Shown one piece after another: positions 1-10,612 of a stretch of DNA of 60,301 nt. Numbering within the stretch: the stretch's first letter is position 1; each line of letters begins with the position of its first letter. Position numbers and translations under genes: made by a program. The DNA is taken from assembly GCF_024505045.1 (NCBI RefSeq), contig NZ_JANIBM010000029.1:1-60301 (forward strand), given 5' to 3'. Below the pieces are notes generated by a model that saw only the letters and a list, made by a program, of their open reading frames with translations, searched no databases and was not told the DNA's origin. Origin of the DNA: Methylomonas aurea. Lineage in GTDB: Bacteria > Pseudomonadota > Gammaproteobacteria > Methylococcales > Methylomonadaceae.

Positions 1-39
1 GCGCCGTTTCGACGCGGCGCCCGGCTACGTAAAGCGCGC

Positions 40-924
40 TTAATCGATGTAACGGCGCAACAAATCCTGGTAGACTTCGATACGGCGGTCGCGTAAAAAC
101 GGCCAGATCCTTCTAACATCTTCGCTGCGTTGCACATCGAGTTCAGCAAACAGCAGTAAATCCTGTTTATCGTCGGCGCTGGTCAAAATCTCGCCCTGCG
201 GACCGGCGATAAAACTATTGCCCCAAAACTGGATGCCTTGCGCCTGGTCCGGCGCCGGCTCGAAGCCGATCCGATTACAGGAAATCACCGGTAAACCGTT
301 GGCCACCGCATGGCCGCGTTGCACAGTCACCCAGGCGTCGCGCTGGCGCTGTTGCTCTTCCGCTGCGTCGCTCGGGTCCCAACCGATGGCGGTCGGATAA
401 ATCAACACCTCCGCACCGGCTAAGGCCATCAGCCGCGCCGCTTCCGGATACCACTGGTCCCAGCAGATCAATACCCCCAATTTACCGATTGAGGTTTCGA
501 TCGGCCGAAAGCCGAGATCGCCCGGCGTGAAATAAAATTTTTCGTAGAAACCCGGATCGTCCGGAATGTGCATTTTGCGAAAGGTGCCGGCAATGCTGCC
601 GTCCTTGTCGAACACCACGGCCGTATTGTGGTAGAGCCCCGGCGCCCGCCTTTCGAAGATCGTCGATACGATCATGACTTTATTGTCGGCGGCGACTTGC
701 GCCAGCACCTCGCAGGTCGGCCCTGGCACCGGCTGCGCCAAATCGAAACAAGCCGTGTCTTCGCTTTGGCAAAAATAATGGTCCAGATGCAGTTCCGGCA
801 GCACGACCAAGTCGGCATTTTGCTTGGCGGCCGCTGCGATTTGGCTGATGGAATAGGCCAGATTGGTCTCCCGGCCGCGATTGCACGGTTGTTGCACCGC
901 ACAAGCGATGATCGTTTTCTTCAT
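40..924 (-). CDS. aguB: N-carbamoylputrescine amidase
   Basis: This carbon-nitrogen hydrolase (nitrilase superfamily) of 294 residues should hydrolyse N-carbamoylputrescine to putrescine, CO2 and ammonia in the cytoplasm. The nitrilase triad context is visible: a Glu in VVLPELHL, a Lys in GTFRKMHIP, and the nucleophilic Cys in GVLICWDQWYPE. The length matches AguB (about 290). I start it at the ATG at 924; a TTG two codons upstream is less likely. It lies 68 bp downstream of the agmatine deiminase gene on the same strand. The pair makes a complete agmatine-to-putrescine route, so the two are probably co-transcribed. Confidence 0.93.
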   Translation of the reverse strand: MKKTIIACAVQQPCNRGRETNLAYSISQIAAAAKQNADLVVLPELHLDHYFCQSEDTACFDLAQPVPGPTCEVLAQVAADNKVMIVSTIFERRAPGLYHNTAVVFDKDGSIAGTFRKMHIPDDPGFYEKFYFTPGDLGFRPIETSIGKLGVLICWDQWYPEAARLMALAGAEVLIYPTAIGWDPSDAAEEQQRQRDAWVTVQRGHAVANGLPVISCNRIGFEPAPDQAQGIQFWGNSFIAGPQGEILTSADDKQDLLLFAELDVQRSEDVRRIWPFLRDRRIEVYQDLLRRYID

Positions 925-992
925 ACTCAAGTGATTACGCTAAATCGGTCGGCGCGAACATTCGCGCCGGAAACAATACCAAGGGTTGATTT

Positions 993-2024
993 TCAAAAGT
1001 TCAGTTTGACGAAGGCCGGTACCTGCATGCTGGCGCAATGCAGGCTGCCGTATTGGTGCACTAATGCGCGGCAAGGCACGGCAACGACTTCGCGATCCGG
1101 GAAGCAGGTTGCCAAACGCTGCAACGCGACAGCGTCGTTGGCATCGTCGTAAACCGGTACCAGCACTGCCCCGTTGATAATCAGGAAATTGGCGTAGTTG
1201 GCCGGTAAACGCTGGCCGTGTTCGTCGAAAATCGGTTTCGGCAGCGGTAACGCCACCAATTTATAAGCCGCGCCGGCTTCGGTGCGGAAAGCCTGCAGTT
1301 GGGACTCCATATTTTTCAAGCTGGCATAGTGCGGATCCTCGCTGTCCTCGCAAGCGGTATAGGCAATGGTATCGGCACTGCAAAACCTTGCCAGCGTATC
1401 GATATGGGCATCGGTATCGTCTCCGGCCAGATTGCTTTGTTCGACCCACAGCATGCGCTTCGCCCCCAAATAGTTCTGCAATTGGCCGGTAATCGCGTCG
1501 GCGGACATCTCCGGATTGCGGTTCGGATTGAACAGGCAATTCTTGGTGCTCATCAAGGTACCTTGGCCGTCGGATTCGATGCTGCCGCCTTCCAACACCA
1601 AATCCAGCGTCGCGGTCGGGTAACCCTTGAAAATAGGGTGAGCGAACAATGCCAGATTCAACGCATCGTCGGCGGCATGCGGGTATTTGTTACCCCAGCC
1701 GTTGAAACGGAAATTCAACATTTGCACGCTAGCCTTCGGATGTTGCCACTCCATCGTCAGAAATACCGTATCGCGCAGCCAAATGTCGTTGTACTCGGCT
1801 TGCACGTAATGGACTTGCGGATTGTGCGGCAATTGCGTCTGGATATGCTTTTGATGCTCGCCGTCCTTGCACACGATCACCAACGGCTGAAACCGGCTGA
1901 TCGCGGTAGCGGCCGCGTGGTAGCAATCCTCGACCGCGGACAAATTGCTGAAATCGCCGCTATGGTGCGGCCAGGCGATGATAACCGCCGCTTGCGGTTC
2001 CCATTCGGCAGGAAAGCGAATCAT
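993..2024 (-). CDS. aguA: Agmatine deiminase
   Basis: Peptidylarginine-deiminase family protein of 343 residues that converts agmatine to N-carbamoylputrescine and ammonia. The N-terminus MIRFPAEWEPQAAVIIAWPH is typical of AguA. Further family signatures are NDIWLRDT, the LEGGSIESDG stretch and the C-terminal GSLHCASMQVP, which holds the catalytic Cys. I chose the start at 2024 because GGGAG sits about 7 nt upstream; the open frame continues 13 codons further without homology. It is the first gene of a probable aguA-aguB unit reading leftward. Confidence 0.94.
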   Translation of the reverse strand: MIRFPAEWEPQAAVIIAWPHHSGDFSNLSAVEDCYHAAATAISRFQPLVIVCKDGEHQKHIQTQLPHNPQVHYVQAEYNDIWLRDTVFLTMEWQHPKASVQMLNFRFNGWGNKYPHAADDALNLALFAHPIFKGYPTATLDLVLEGGSIESDGQGTLMSTKNCLFNPNRNPEMSADAITGQLQNYLGAKRMLWVEQSNLAGDDTDAHIDTLARFCSADTIAYTACEDSEDPHYASLKNMESQLQAFRTEAGAAYKLVALPLPKPIFDEHGQRLPANYANFLIINGAVLVPVYDDANDAVALQRLATCFPDREVVAVPCRALVHQYGSLHCASMQVPAFVKLNF

Positions 2025-2358
2025 GGAATACTCCCGGATAAATGACTGGAAAAAACGCGGCATTGTACCAACAGGCGGCGGTTAAGACTTGTCCGGCATA
2101 TTTTTATTCGCGAGCCGATCAGTCTTTGGCGCGATTCGAATAAAATCGGAAACAGGGGAATGCATTGCACTCCCTCGGCCGCCGCCGCGCCAGGCCGATC
2201 GAAAACCGAGCGCCAAACCTTGCTTTTTGCAAATTCCCGCCATACTTAGACCGGCCGGTACCGGAGCGAAACCCGACCGGCCCTTAACCACACCGCAGCC
2301 AGCTTACTTCAGATACCGATGCCGATTCGCCGCCAGCCACGTTAACCAGTCCGCAAAC

Positions 2359-4395
2359 ATGAAACCTTACCAGCCGTTCCTATTCAGCCAATTCGTGCCG
2401 GCGATGCCCGGTTCGCGCCGCATTTTTTTCGGACTGGCCTTAAGCGTCAATTGCGCCGTGGCGGCCGAGCCGCTCCCGGCACTGGAAGACTTGTCGATCA
2501 ACGAACTGATGCAGATGGAAGTATCGTCGGCGTCCAGAAAAACCCAAACCGTATCCGACACGGCCGCCGCCGCTTTCGTCATCAGCCAGGACGACATTCG
2601 CCGCTCCGGCGTGACCTCGATTCCCGATGCGCTGCGCTTGGCGCCCGGCCTCGAAGTCGCGCAAATCAACGCCAGCCTGTGGTCGGTTACCGCCCGCGGC
2701 TTCAACGGCCGCTATGCCAACAAACTGCTGGTATTGATGGACGGCCGTTCGGTGTATACGCCGTTGTTCTCCGGCGTGTTCTGGGACTTGCAGGACACGA
2801 TGATGGAGGACATCGAACGCATCGAAGTGATCCGCGGCCCCGGCGCCGTGATGTGGGGCGCCAACGCGGTGAACGGCGTGATCAACATCATCACCAAAAA
2901 AGCCAAGGATACCCAGGGCAACCTGCTGGTGGCCGGCGGCGGCAACCAGGAAACCGGCTTCGCCGGTTACCGCCACGGCGGCCGGGTCGGCGACGACGGC
3001 AGTTACCGGGTTTACGCCAGAACTTTCGAGCGCAATACCTTTGTCCGCAACACCGGAGAACGTCTGCACGACGACTGGCGCTCGGTCCAGGGCGGTTTCC
3101 GGATCGACAACCGCGTCTCCAACGATAACCGCTACACCGTGCAAGGCGACGTCTACCGCAAGAACGTCGGCAACACGGTGCCGGCGCAAACCGTCGGGGC
3201 GCCTTTCAACAGGCCGTTCGATACCGACGACCATGCCGAAGGCGCCAACCTGCTGGCGCGCTGGGAAGGCAACCTCAGCGACGGCTCCGAGTTTATGCTG
3301 CAAGGGTATTACGACCGGGTCAATTTCAGCGCAGCGGCGTTATCCGACAGCCAGGACATGTTCGACATCGATTTCCAGCACCGGCTGCATCCCAATGCCG
3401 ACCACGACCTGATGTGGGGCGCCAGCTACCGCTTCATCCACAGCGCAACCACGGGCAGCGCGGCGATCGCGTTCAACCCTACCAGCCTGGGCTACCATAA
3501 CGGCAGTGCCTTTGTGCAGGACGACATCACGCTGATCGACAACACGTTGCGTTTGACTTTAGGCACCAAACTGGAAGAAAGCCATTTCGGCAACACCCAG
3601 GTGCAACCCAATGCCCGGCTGATGTGGACACCGGACCCGAAACATTCGCTGTGGGCCTCGGTGTCGCGGGCGGCGCGCACGCCGTCGCGCGGCGAGGCTC
3701 AGGCCAATATTGCCTTGGGCGGCGTTCCCACCGGCTTCCCGGCACCCTTCGATCAGATTCAGGTTATGGCGCAGCCCAATCCCGATTTGCGGGCCGAGAA
3801 AGTGTTCAGTGCCGAGATCGGCTACCGGACGCAATGGACCGACAAGTTTTCCACCGATATTGCCGCGTTCAGTAACCATTACACCGATCTGATCATGTTC
3901 CGCCAAGGGGCGCTCAACTTCGCCACCTTGACCCAACCGCTGATCTGGTACAACAACAGCCGCGAAGTCACCACCCGTGGCATCGAAATCGCCGGCGAAT
4001 GGCAAGCCTTGGATTGGATGCGCTTTACCGGCAATTACAGCCATCTGAAAATCGAACGGCCTTACGACAGCAATAACCCGGATATCGCCGGCCTCAGTCC
4101 GCGCCACCGCGGCTCGCTGCGCTGGCAGATGGATTTGCCGGAACGAATCAAACTCGACCTGACCTTGCGCCATGTCGGCAAACTGGCTGCGGTCGGCCAG
4201 CGAATTCCGGCTTACACCACCTTCGACGCCCGCCTGGCTTACGAACCGGTTTCCGGACTGGAACTTGCATTCGTTGCCCAAAACCTGTTCTCGCCGCGGC
4301 ATCCGGAATTTCAAGACTCGGCCGCCATTTCTCTGCCCGGCGCTGCGGCAGAAATTCCGCGCTCGATCTACGGCAAACTCAGTTGGCGTTTTTGA
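2359..4395 (+). CDS. TonB-dependent outer membrane receptor
   Basis: A 678-residue receptor with a signal peptide, a plug domain (about residues 60-180, with IRRSGVTSIPDALRLAPGL and IEVIRGPGAVMWGANAVNGV) and a beta-barrel ending in a terminal Phe (KLSWRF), as expected for BAM-inserted proteins. The substrate cannot be read from the sequence. Receptors of this type often sit next to a YfiR protein and c-di-GMP genes, as here. The start is uncertain: an ATG at 2404 (MPGSRRIFFGLALS) would give a cleaner signal peptide. The open frame extends upstream to 2089 without coding character. The lipocalin-like gene follows 26 bp later. Confidence 0.88.
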   Translation: MKPYQPFLFSQFVPAMPGSRRIFFGLALSVNCAVAAEPLPALEDLSINELMQMEVSSASRKTQTVSDTAAAAFVISQDDIRRSGVTSIPDALRLAPGLEVAQINASLWSVTARGFNGRYANKLLVLMDGRSVYTPLFSGVFWDLQDTMMEDIERIEVIRGPGAVMWGANAVNGVINIITKKAKDTQGNLLVAGGGNQETGFAGYRHGGRVGDDGSYRVYARTFERNTFVRNTGERLHDDWRSVQGGFRIDNRVSNDNRYTVQGDVYRKNVGNTVPAQTVGAPFNRPFDTDDHAEGANLLARWEGNLSDGSEFMLQGYYDRVNFSAAALSDSQDMFDIDFQHRLHPNADHDLMWGASYRFIHSATTGSAAIAFNPTSLGYHNGSAFVQDDITLIDNTLRLTLGTKLEESHFGNTQVQPNARLMWTPDPKHSLWASVSRAARTPSRGEAQANIALGGVPTGFPAPFDQIQVMAQPNPDLRAEKVFSAEIGYRTQWTDKFSTDIAAFSNHYTDLIMFRQGALNFATLTQPLIWYNNSREVTTRGIEIAGEWQALDWMRFTGNYSHLKIERPYDSNNPDIAGLSPRHRGSLRWQMDLPERIKLDLTLRHVGKLAAVGQRIPAYTTFDARLAYEPVSGLELAFVAQNLFSPRHPEFQDSAAISLPGAAAEIPRSIYGKLSWRF

Positions 4396-4421
4396 TTTTT
4401 CCCTCTATGCGAGTACCTACC

Positions 4422-5516
4422 ATGCAAGCGTTCTTGAAAAAATACCTACCCTGGATCGCAGCGGGCATCGTGCTGCTGGTCGGCTGGCTGTGGCCGGCTT
4501 GGTTACCCTGGCTGCTGTTGGCCTTGGCGGTCGCCGCCTGGCTGTTCCTGCCGCGCCGGGGTTTGATCGGCCCGGTCGAATTGCCGGCCGACGACGCCTT
4601 TTTACCGACCGAACAGGTGCAATGGTGGTACTGGACCGGGCATTTGTTCACCGAAGACGGCCGCCGCTTCGGTTTCGAAGTGGTGTTCTTCTCGTTCGAC
4701 AGTCTGGTGATTTTCCGCGACCAACTGGTGCAGGCCGCCGTGACCGACGTCGACGGCCAAAAATTCAGTTTCAAAGAATTCGTCGAATTCCATTTGCCGC
4801 AGCGCACGCCGAACGGCTTCAACCTGACCTCCGGCAAAGACAACAAAGTCACCGCGGTCGGCGGTAACGGCAGCGACCGCCTGCACGCCGAAGTCGACGG
4901 CTACGTGCTGGATCTGGAACTGAAATCGACGCAAGAGCCGGCTCTGCATTACGGCGGCGACGCCCATCCCTACCGTTTCGGCGGCTACACCTATTACTAT
5001 TCCCGGCCGAAAATGGCGACCACCGGCACGATCAGTGTCGGCGGCCGGACCTTCAACGTCAGCGGTAATAGCTGGTTCGACCGTCAATACGGCGAACTCT
5101 ACCAAGCCATTCAGCAAGGCTGGCAATGGTTTGCTATCGAACTGGAAGACAACCGGCAAATCATGCTGTTCGACTTCAAGGGCAGCGACAGCAACGTCGA
5201 GAAGTCCGGTTCGATCACTGACGCCCAGGGCCAGACTGTGACGCTGGCCGCGCATGAATTCGATGTCAAAGTGTTGGGTGAATGGATTAGTCCGCACACC
5301 GGTTGTACCTATCCATCCGGCTGGGCAGTGACCGTGCGCGGCGAGACTTTTACGGTGGAACCGCTAGTCAAGGATCAGGAACTGCGCGCCCAGCACAGGC
5401 TGTGGATCGGCCCGGTATACTGGGAAGGGGCCTGCAGCGTCAGTGGCGCCAGCGCCGGCCAAGCCTATGTCGAACTGAACGGCTTCTGCCGTTGCCCGAA
5501 CAAAGGCTTGGGGTAA
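4422..5516 (+). CDS. CrtC/AttH-like lipocalin-fold protein
   Basis: A 364-residue protein. An N-terminal hydrophobic stretch of about 45 residues forms two membrane segments or one hairpin. The following domain carries the WWYWTGHL motif (near residue 65) and GNSWFDRQYG, both typical of the carotenoid 1,2-hydratase / AttH lipocalin-like superfamily. True CrtC hydrates a carotenoid; this copy has no carotenoid genes beside it, so I do not assign that reaction. It sits 26 bp after the TonB receptor and probably shares its transcript. The exported part may bind a hydrophobic ligand in the periplasm. The ATG at 4422 is chosen; one at 4407 is possible. Confidence 0.7.
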   Translation: MQAFLKKYLPWIAAGIVLLVGWLWPAWLPWLLLALAVAAWLFLPRRGLIGPVELPADDAFLPTEQVQWWYWTGHLFTEDGRRFGFEVVFFSFDSLVIFRDQLVQAAVTDVDGQKFSFKEFVEFHLPQRTPNGFNLTSGKDNKVTAVGGNGSDRLHAEVDGYVLDLELKSTQEPALHYGGDAHPYRFGGYTYYYSRPKMATTGTISVGGRTFNVSGNSWFDRQYGELYQAIQQGWQWFAIELEDNRQIMLFDFKGSDSNVEKSGSITDAQGQTVTLAAHEFDVKVLGEWISPHTGCTYPSGWAVTVRGETFTVEPLVKDQELRAQHRLWIGPVYWEGACSVSGASAGQAYVELNGFCRCPNKGLG

Positions 5517-5871
5517 AAAACAGTCGCCGCACACCGCGGCGGCTAGTTCCGCGCGCCGGCAAGCCGCGGCCAATACTGTAGCGGCCGCGGCGACAAGCTG
5601 TTACCTTAGCCTACGGAATAAAAACCATGCGAGCCTGGATGGCCTTTGACCGTGTCAAGCTCGGCGCCCGCCGTCGGCACACCGATCCCGTTGCACCACA
5701 CGATAGATGACACCAACCGCCCCAGACGCACCGTCAACCTCGGCCGCCCGCAGCTTGCGCCGCCGTGCGTTTTGCCGTTTGCGTTCCGGATTGGTCGGCG
5801 CGCTAGCTACTCTGGTTTCCGCGTTGCCGCGGTTAGGGCCCATTCACCCAGCGCTTATCAACTCGGCCCGA
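5517..5871. other. Gene-poor stretch before the YfiR gene
   Basis: 355 bases without a convincing gene. It holds a short GC-rich inverted repeat just after the lipocalin stop (CGCCGC/GCGGCG near 5524) with no T-tract. A 27-codon open frame runs from 5627 to 5710, and its stop overlaps an ATG at 5707 in the YfiR frame (ATGA). I see no clear ribosome binding site for either. Confidence 0.4.
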
Positions 5872-6594
5872 ATGATTGCCGGTATTAAGTTCGGGCTGAG
5901 TTGGTCGAAGCCCAAATTGGAGCGCCCTTCGACACGCTCAGAGCGAACGCTGATAAAGCGCCGAGTTAACCGATGCGGAACGAAATCGACCGAGCCAGGC
6001 CAGCGCCGCCAGTCGGGCAAATCCGGGCGGCCGGCACCGGAATGGCGCCGCATCCGGGCCCTGCTTGTCGCCGCACTCCAGCTATTGGCCTTATTCGCAG
6101 CGGACAGCCGGCAACCCCAGGCCGCCGACGGCTTGTCCGAAGCCCAGATCAAGGCCGCCTACCTGTACAACTTCGCCAAATTCGTGGAATGGCCCGATGC
6201 CGCTGCGCCGGTGACTGCCGATATCAACCTGTGTGTGGTCGGCAACAACGTACTGGACGGCGCCTTGCAGAGCCTGGACGGGCGCAAGGCCGGCGAACGC
6301 AGCCTGAAAGTCACATTGCACAGCTCTACCGACACGTCGCTGGCCGATTGCCAGTTGCTGTTCGTCGGCGTCTCCGAACAACAGCGGATGGTGCCGATAC
6401 TGAAAAACCTGGGCAGTGCGCCGATACTGACGCTGTCGGATATCGCCGATTTCGCCGAAAAAGGCGGCGGCATAGCCTTGCTGTTCCGCGACAACAAAGT
6501 CGTGTTCGAAGTCAATCTGGAATCGATCCGCCATGCCGGGCTAAGGCTTCCCGGCCAACTGTTGAACATCGCCAGCCATGTCTACGGGAGATAG
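5872..6594 (+). CDS. YfiR family periplasmic protein
   Basis: The C-terminal 170 residues match the YfiR (DUF4154) family: [18 protein letters not shown] at the start of the mature domain, then [31 protein letters not shown] and [21 protein letters not shown]. In Pseudomonas YfiR is a periplasmic repressor of a membrane diguanylate cyclase; here it precedes a hybrid kinase and a GGDEF regulator. A hydrophobic segment ([16 protein letters not shown]) looks like the signal peptide, but no in-frame ATG lies just before it. The nearest is at 5872, giving an odd basic leader of about 60 residues that includes a REP-like hairpin; another ATG is at 5707. The true start is unresolved. Confidence 0.75.
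   Translation: MIAGIKFGLSWSKPKLERPSTRSERTLIKRRVNRCGTKSTEPGQRRQSGKSGRPAPEWRRIRALLVAALQLLALFAADSRQPQAADGLSEAQIKAAYLYNFAKFVEWPDAAAPVTADINLCVVGNNVLDGALQSLDGRKAGERSLKVTLHSSTDTSLADCQLLFVGVSEQQRMVPILKNLGSAPILTLSDIADFAEKGGGIALLFRDNKVVFEVNLESIRHAGLRLPGQLLNIASHVYGR
5889..5949. repeat. REP-like inverted repeat
   Basis: Two arms, 5889-5913 and 5924-5949, are imperfect inverted copies sharing GTTCG, CTGAG and GTCGAAG in the same order. This resembles the widespread GTTCGCnCTGAGnnnGTCGAAG repeat found between genes in many proteobacteria. It lies in the apparent 5' end of the yfiR-like frame, so it is either translated or marks that the real start is further in. Confidence 0.7.
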
Positions 6595-6598
6595 ACCG

Positions 6599-9500
6599 AT
6601 GCGCGTTTTACCCGACTTTCCGAATTGGTCTCTACGCCGCAAATTGCTCTCGATCATCATGCTGAGCTGCGCGGTGTGTCTGTTGGTCAGCTTGTCGGCA
6701 ATGGCGGTCAGTTCGGCGGTCAGCCGCTACCGTAACGCCTTGCAGGACATCGCCGGACTGGCCGACGTGCTGGCCGAAAACGGCCAGGCTGCCCTGATGT
6801 TTTCCGACCAAAACGAAGCCCGCCGCCTGCTGAACTCACTGCAAGAGCACCAGGAAATCGCCGCGGCCTGGATGGTGGCGGCCGACGGCTCGGTGCTGGC
6901 CAACTGGAACCGCAACGGCCAACCGGCTCCGCCGCCGTACGATTCGCGCTCGCCGGCGCGGCAGCTGCGCACCGACTTCTGGAGCCGTAGCGCGGAGTTA
7001 TACGCGCCGGTGATCCGCAATACCGAATACGTTGGTTACGTGCTGATGCAAGCCGACTTTACCGGCCACTGGAACAGCCAACTCGCCGATCTCGGCAAAG
7101 GCCTCACCGCCGCGGCACTGGCCTTGATCGTGGTATCGCTGCTGGCCTTGCGCCTGCAACGCATCGTCTCCGGTCCGGTCGAGCAGTTGGCGGCCACCGC
7201 ACGCCTGATTGCCCACGAACAAAATTACAGCTTGCGCGTGCCGCAACGCCATCGCGACGAAATCGGCGAATTGGTCGACGCCTTCAACAGCATGTTGGAA
7301 GAGATCCAACGCCGCGACCAAACCCTGACCGGACACCGCGACCGGCTGGAGCACGAAGTGGCGCAACGCACCGCCGAGTTGCTGCAAGCCAAGGAACTGG
7401 CGGAGGCGGCTTCCCGCTCCAAAGGCCTGTTTCTGGCCAACATGAGCCATGAAATCCGCACGCCTATGAATGCGATCATCGGCCTGTCGGATCTCGCCTT
7501 GAACGCTAACCCGCCCGCCAAGCTGCGCGATTATTTGCGCAAGATCCATACCTCTTCGCTGGCGCTGCTGGCAATTACCAACGACATTCTGGATTACTCG
7601 AAAATCGAAGCCGGCCGTATGGCATTAGCCTTGGAAACCTTCAATCTGGAAGAAGTGCTCGAAAACGTGCTGAATTTATTCATCGTCCGCGCCGAGGAAA
7701 AGCAACTGGAGGTCGTGCTGGAACTCGACCCGGCCGTGCCGCTGCTGCTGGACGGCGACGCCTTGCGGCTAAGCCAGATTCTGAACAACCTGGTCGGCAA
7801 CGCCGTCAAATTCACGCAACGCGGCGAAATCCACATCAAAGTTTCCCTGCTCTGCAAACGGGACGGCCTTGCCCATCTTTTGTTTTCGGTACGCGACACC
7901 GGCATCGGCATGACCGCCGAACAAGCCGCCAATTTGTTTCAGGCCTTCACCCAGGCCGACGGCTCCATCACCCGCCGCTTTGGCGGCACCGGCCTGGGCC
8001 TGACCATCAGCAAACGCCTGGTCGAAATGATGGGCGGCGATCTGCACGTCGAAAGCGAAATCGGCAAGGGCAGCCTGTTCGAATTCGAATTGCGGCTGCC
8101 GTTTGCGGCCGAAAAGCAAAGCCGACAAGGGCCGGAGCAATTGGCCGGCATGCGGGTGCTGGTGGTCGACGACCTGGACATCTCCCGGCAAATGCTGCGC
8201 GACATTTTGCAAAACTGGGGCTTCGAAGTGGCAGAGGCCGCCAACGGCGCCGACGCGTTGGCCCTGCTCAGCCGGGCCAACCAAGCCGGCCAGGACTTCG
8301 AACTGGTCTTGCTGGACTGGAAAATGCCGGGGCTGGACGGCATTCAAGTCACTCGCGCCATCAAGGACATGGTGCGGCAGGCGGAAATCCGCCACGCGCC
8401 GGTCGTGATCATGGTCACCGCCTTCAGCCGGGAAAGTTTGCTCCACGCCGCCGGCGACACGCCGCCCGACGACGTGCTGGTCAAACCGGTGTTGCCGTCG
8501 ATGTTGCTGGATTCGGTGACCCGCTTGCAAGGCGGCATACCCAACGCCGCGGCCGAACCCAACCGGCCGCAATTGGCGGAAATGGCCGCGCCGATCCGCG
8601 GCGCCCGCATCCTGCTGGTGGAAGACAACGAAATCAACCAAATGGTGACCTGCGAATATCTGACCAACGCCGGCTTGAACGTGAGCGTTGCCAACAACGG
8701 TCGCGAGGGCTTGGAGGCCATGCGCCGCGAACGTTTCGACGCCGTGCTGATGGACCTGCAAATGCCGGAAATGAGCGGCATCGAGGCGGCGCGGCTGATT
8801 CGGACCGAAAAAGACCGCGACCAATTGCCGATCATCGCCATGACCGCTGCGGTGCAAGAGCCGGACCGCAACGAATGTTACGCCGCCGGCATGAACGACC
8901 ACGTCGGCAAGCCGGTACTGCCGCAAACGCTGATTGCCGCGTTGTTACGCTGCATCCGGCCCAAAGACACGCAGCCGCCGGCCGCTTTGCCGCCAGCCTT
9001 CGCGATCGGCGCCGGACATGACGCGCTGCCCGGTTTCGATTGGGATTACATCGCCGCGGCAATTGCCGATGCCGGTAAATTGCAATTATTGCTCGACCGC
9101 TTTGCCGAAAAATTCACCGACGCCGACGCCAAGTTGCGCCGGCATCTGTTGGCCGGCGAACTGCAACCCGGCGCGCAATGGCTGCATTACCTGAAGGGGG
9201 CCGCCGGCGCGATCGGCGCGGCGGAACTGAGCGGCATCGCCGGCCGCCTGGAAGCGGAGTTGCTGCAAGGTACTTGGTCGCCGGCCGATTTGGAAGCCTT
9301 GAGCCGGAAGTTGGCGCAAACGCTGCAAGCCATCGCCGCCTACAGCCGGCCGCTGGCCGGCAACGGCGGCGGCACCGAAACGGCCGATTGGCCGGCCGCC
9401 GACCGCTTGGCCGGGCAACTGGCGGCGCTGTTGGACGGCAGCGACTACGTACCGCGCGAAATCACCGATCAATTGTGCCGGGCCGTAGCGGGAGCCGACG

Positions 9501-9610
9501 CGCTACGGCTAGTGCAATTGATCGAAAAATATGTCGGCGATATCAATTATCGACAGGCACGCGTGACACTGCAGGAACTGGAAATTACCATCAAACGCCA
9601 CTTGCCTTGA
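6599..9610 (+). CDS. CHASE8-type hybrid sensor histidine kinase
   Basis: A 1003-residue membrane kinase. Order: transmembrane helix (about 15-45), periplasmic CHASE8-like domain, second helix (about 165-185), HAMP, HisKA with the phosphorylated His at 284 (SHEIRTPMN), HATPase with the GTGLGL box, REC1 (Asp573), REC2 (Asp719) and a C-terminal Hpt with His863 (HYLKG). All phosphorelay residues are present, so it may signal through an internal relay. The start at 6599 has GGGAG 8 nt upstream and follows the yfiR stop by 4 bp; an upstream in-frame ATG at 6578 overlaps yfiR. The next gene, a REC-GGDEF protein, is the obvious output partner. Confidence 0.9.
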   Translation: MRVLPDFPNWSLRRKLLSIIMLSCAVCLLVSLSAMAVSSAVSRYRNALQDIAGLADVLAENGQAALMFSDQNEARRLLNSLQEHQEIAAAWMVAADGSVLANWNRNGQPAPPPYDSRSPARQLRTDFWSRSAELYAPVIRNTEYVGYVLMQADFTGHWNSQLADLGKGLTAAALALIVVSLLALRLQRIVSGPVEQLAATARLIAHEQNYSLRVPQRHRDEIGELVDAFNSMLEEIQRRDQTLTGHRDRLEHEVAQRTAELLQAKELAEAASRSKGLFLANMSHEIRTPMNAIIGLSDLALNANPPAKLRDYLRKIHTSSLALLAITNDILDYSKIEAGRMALALETFNLEEVLENVLNLFIVRAEEKQLEVVLELDPAVPLLLDGDALRLSQILNNLVGNAVKFTQRGEIHIKVSLLCKRDGLAHLLFSVRDTGIGMTAEQAANLFQAFTQADGSITRRFGGTGLGLTISKRLVEMMGGDLHVESEIGKGSLFEFELRLPFAAEKQSRQGPEQLAGMRVLVVDDLDISRQMLRDILQNWGFEVAEAANGADALALLSRANQAGQDFELVLLDWKMPGLDGIQVTRAIKDMVRQAEIRHAPVVIMVTAFSRESLLHAAGDTPPDDVLVKPVLPSMLLDSVTRLQGGIPNAAAEPNRPQLAEMAAPIRGARILLVEDNEINQMVTCEYLTNAGLNVSVANNGREGLEAMRRERFDAVLMDLQMPEMSGIEAARLIRTEKDRDQLPIIAMTAAVQEPDRNECYAAGMNDHVGKPVLPQTLIAALLRCIRPKDTQPPAALPPAFAIGAGHDALPGFDWDYIAAAIADAGKLQLLLDRFAEKFTDADAKLRRHLLAGELQPGAQWLHYLKGAAGAIGAAELSGIAGRLEAELLQGTWSPADLEALSRKLAQTLQAIAAYSRPLAGNGGGTETADWPAADRLAGQLAALLDGSDYVPREITDQLCRAVAGADALRLVQLIEKYVGDINYRQARVTLQELEITIKRHLP

Positions 9611-9619
9611 ACCGCCGCC

Positions 9620-10525
9620 ATGAAGACCGATCTGCCGAAACCGCTGATATTGATCGTCGACGACACCCCTACCAATATTCAGGTTCTGGCGGAAAATCTG
9701 ATCCAGGATTACCGGATCAAAGTCGCCGCCAGCGGTGCGGCGGCGCTGGCGGCCATTGCCGCGCAAGGCGCGCCGGATTTGATTCTACTGGACGTGATGA
9801 TGCCGGAAATGGACGGCTACGAAGTCTGCCGCCACCTGAAAGCCAACCCGCAAACCAGTTCGATACCGGTGATCTTCGTCACCGCGTTGAACGATGCCAG
9901 CGACGAGGAGCGCGGCCTGAACCTGGGGGCGCTGGATTACATCACCAAACCGTTTTATCTGCCGGTGGTCAAGGCCCGCATCCGCAACCACATCCGCCTG
10001 AAACAGGCCACCGACATGCTGGAAGCGATGGCCTGGATCGACGCATTGACCGGAATTCCCAACCGGCGCCGCTTCGACCAAACCCTGGACAACGAGTGGA
10101 AGCGGGCGCAACGCAGCCAAGCCCCGCTGGCCGCGATTTTGGCCGACATCGATTATTTCAAGGCCTACAACGACCATCACGGCCACGGCGCCGGCGACGA
10201 ATGCCTGAAACGAGTCGCCGGCTGCGTGGCTGCAGCCGCCAGCCGGCCGGGCGATTTGGCGGCCCGCTACGGCGGCGAAGAATTCGTGATCCTGCTGCCG
10301 GAAACCGACACCGCCGGCGCGTTGCGCATCGCCGACCAACTGCGCGGCGATATCGAAGCCCAACACATCCTGCACCGCAATTCCGCCGTATCGGACTCGA
10401 TCACGGTCAGTCTCGGCGCGGCCGCCTTGATTCCGCAGCCCGGCCAAGCGCCGACGGAACTGCTCGACGCGGCCGACCGCCAGTTGTATTTAGCCAAGGG
10501 CGCGGGGCGCAACTGCGCCCGATGA
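9620..10525 (+). CDS. REC-GGDEF diguanylate cyclase response regulator
   Basis: A 301-residue response regulator with an N-terminal receiver domain (VDD near residue 13, phosphoacceptor Asp58 in LLDVMMPEMDG, Lys in ITKPF) and a C-terminal GGDEF domain. The active-site motif is GGEEF at 218-222 and the metal-binding Asp lies in LADIDYFKAYND, so it should make c-di-GMP. The RxxD inhibitory-site motif is not obvious. It begins 9 bp after the hybrid kinase and is surely co-transcribed, forming a YfiR, kinase, cyclase module. Confidence 0.93.
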   Translation: MKTDLPKPLILIVDDTPTNIQVLAENLIQDYRIKVAASGAAALAAIAAQGAPDLILLDVMMPEMDGYEVCRHLKANPQTSSIPVIFVTALNDASDEERGLNLGALDYITKPFYLPVVKARIRNHIRLKQATDMLEAMAWIDALTGIPNRRRFDQTLDNEWKRAQRSQAPLAAILADIDYFKAYNDHHGHGAGDECLKRVAGCVAAAASRPGDLAARYGGEEFVILLPETDTAGALRIADQLRGDIEAQHILHRNSAVSDSITVSLGAAALIPQPGQAPTELLDAADRQLYLAKGAGRNCAR

Positions 10526-10612
10526 GTCGGTGTCGGCGCGACGGAATTTGCATTGGCTTTTGTGCTGTGGTAGAAAATTTTTCGCAAGCGGATAAAAGCC
10601 GGTTGCGTTTAA

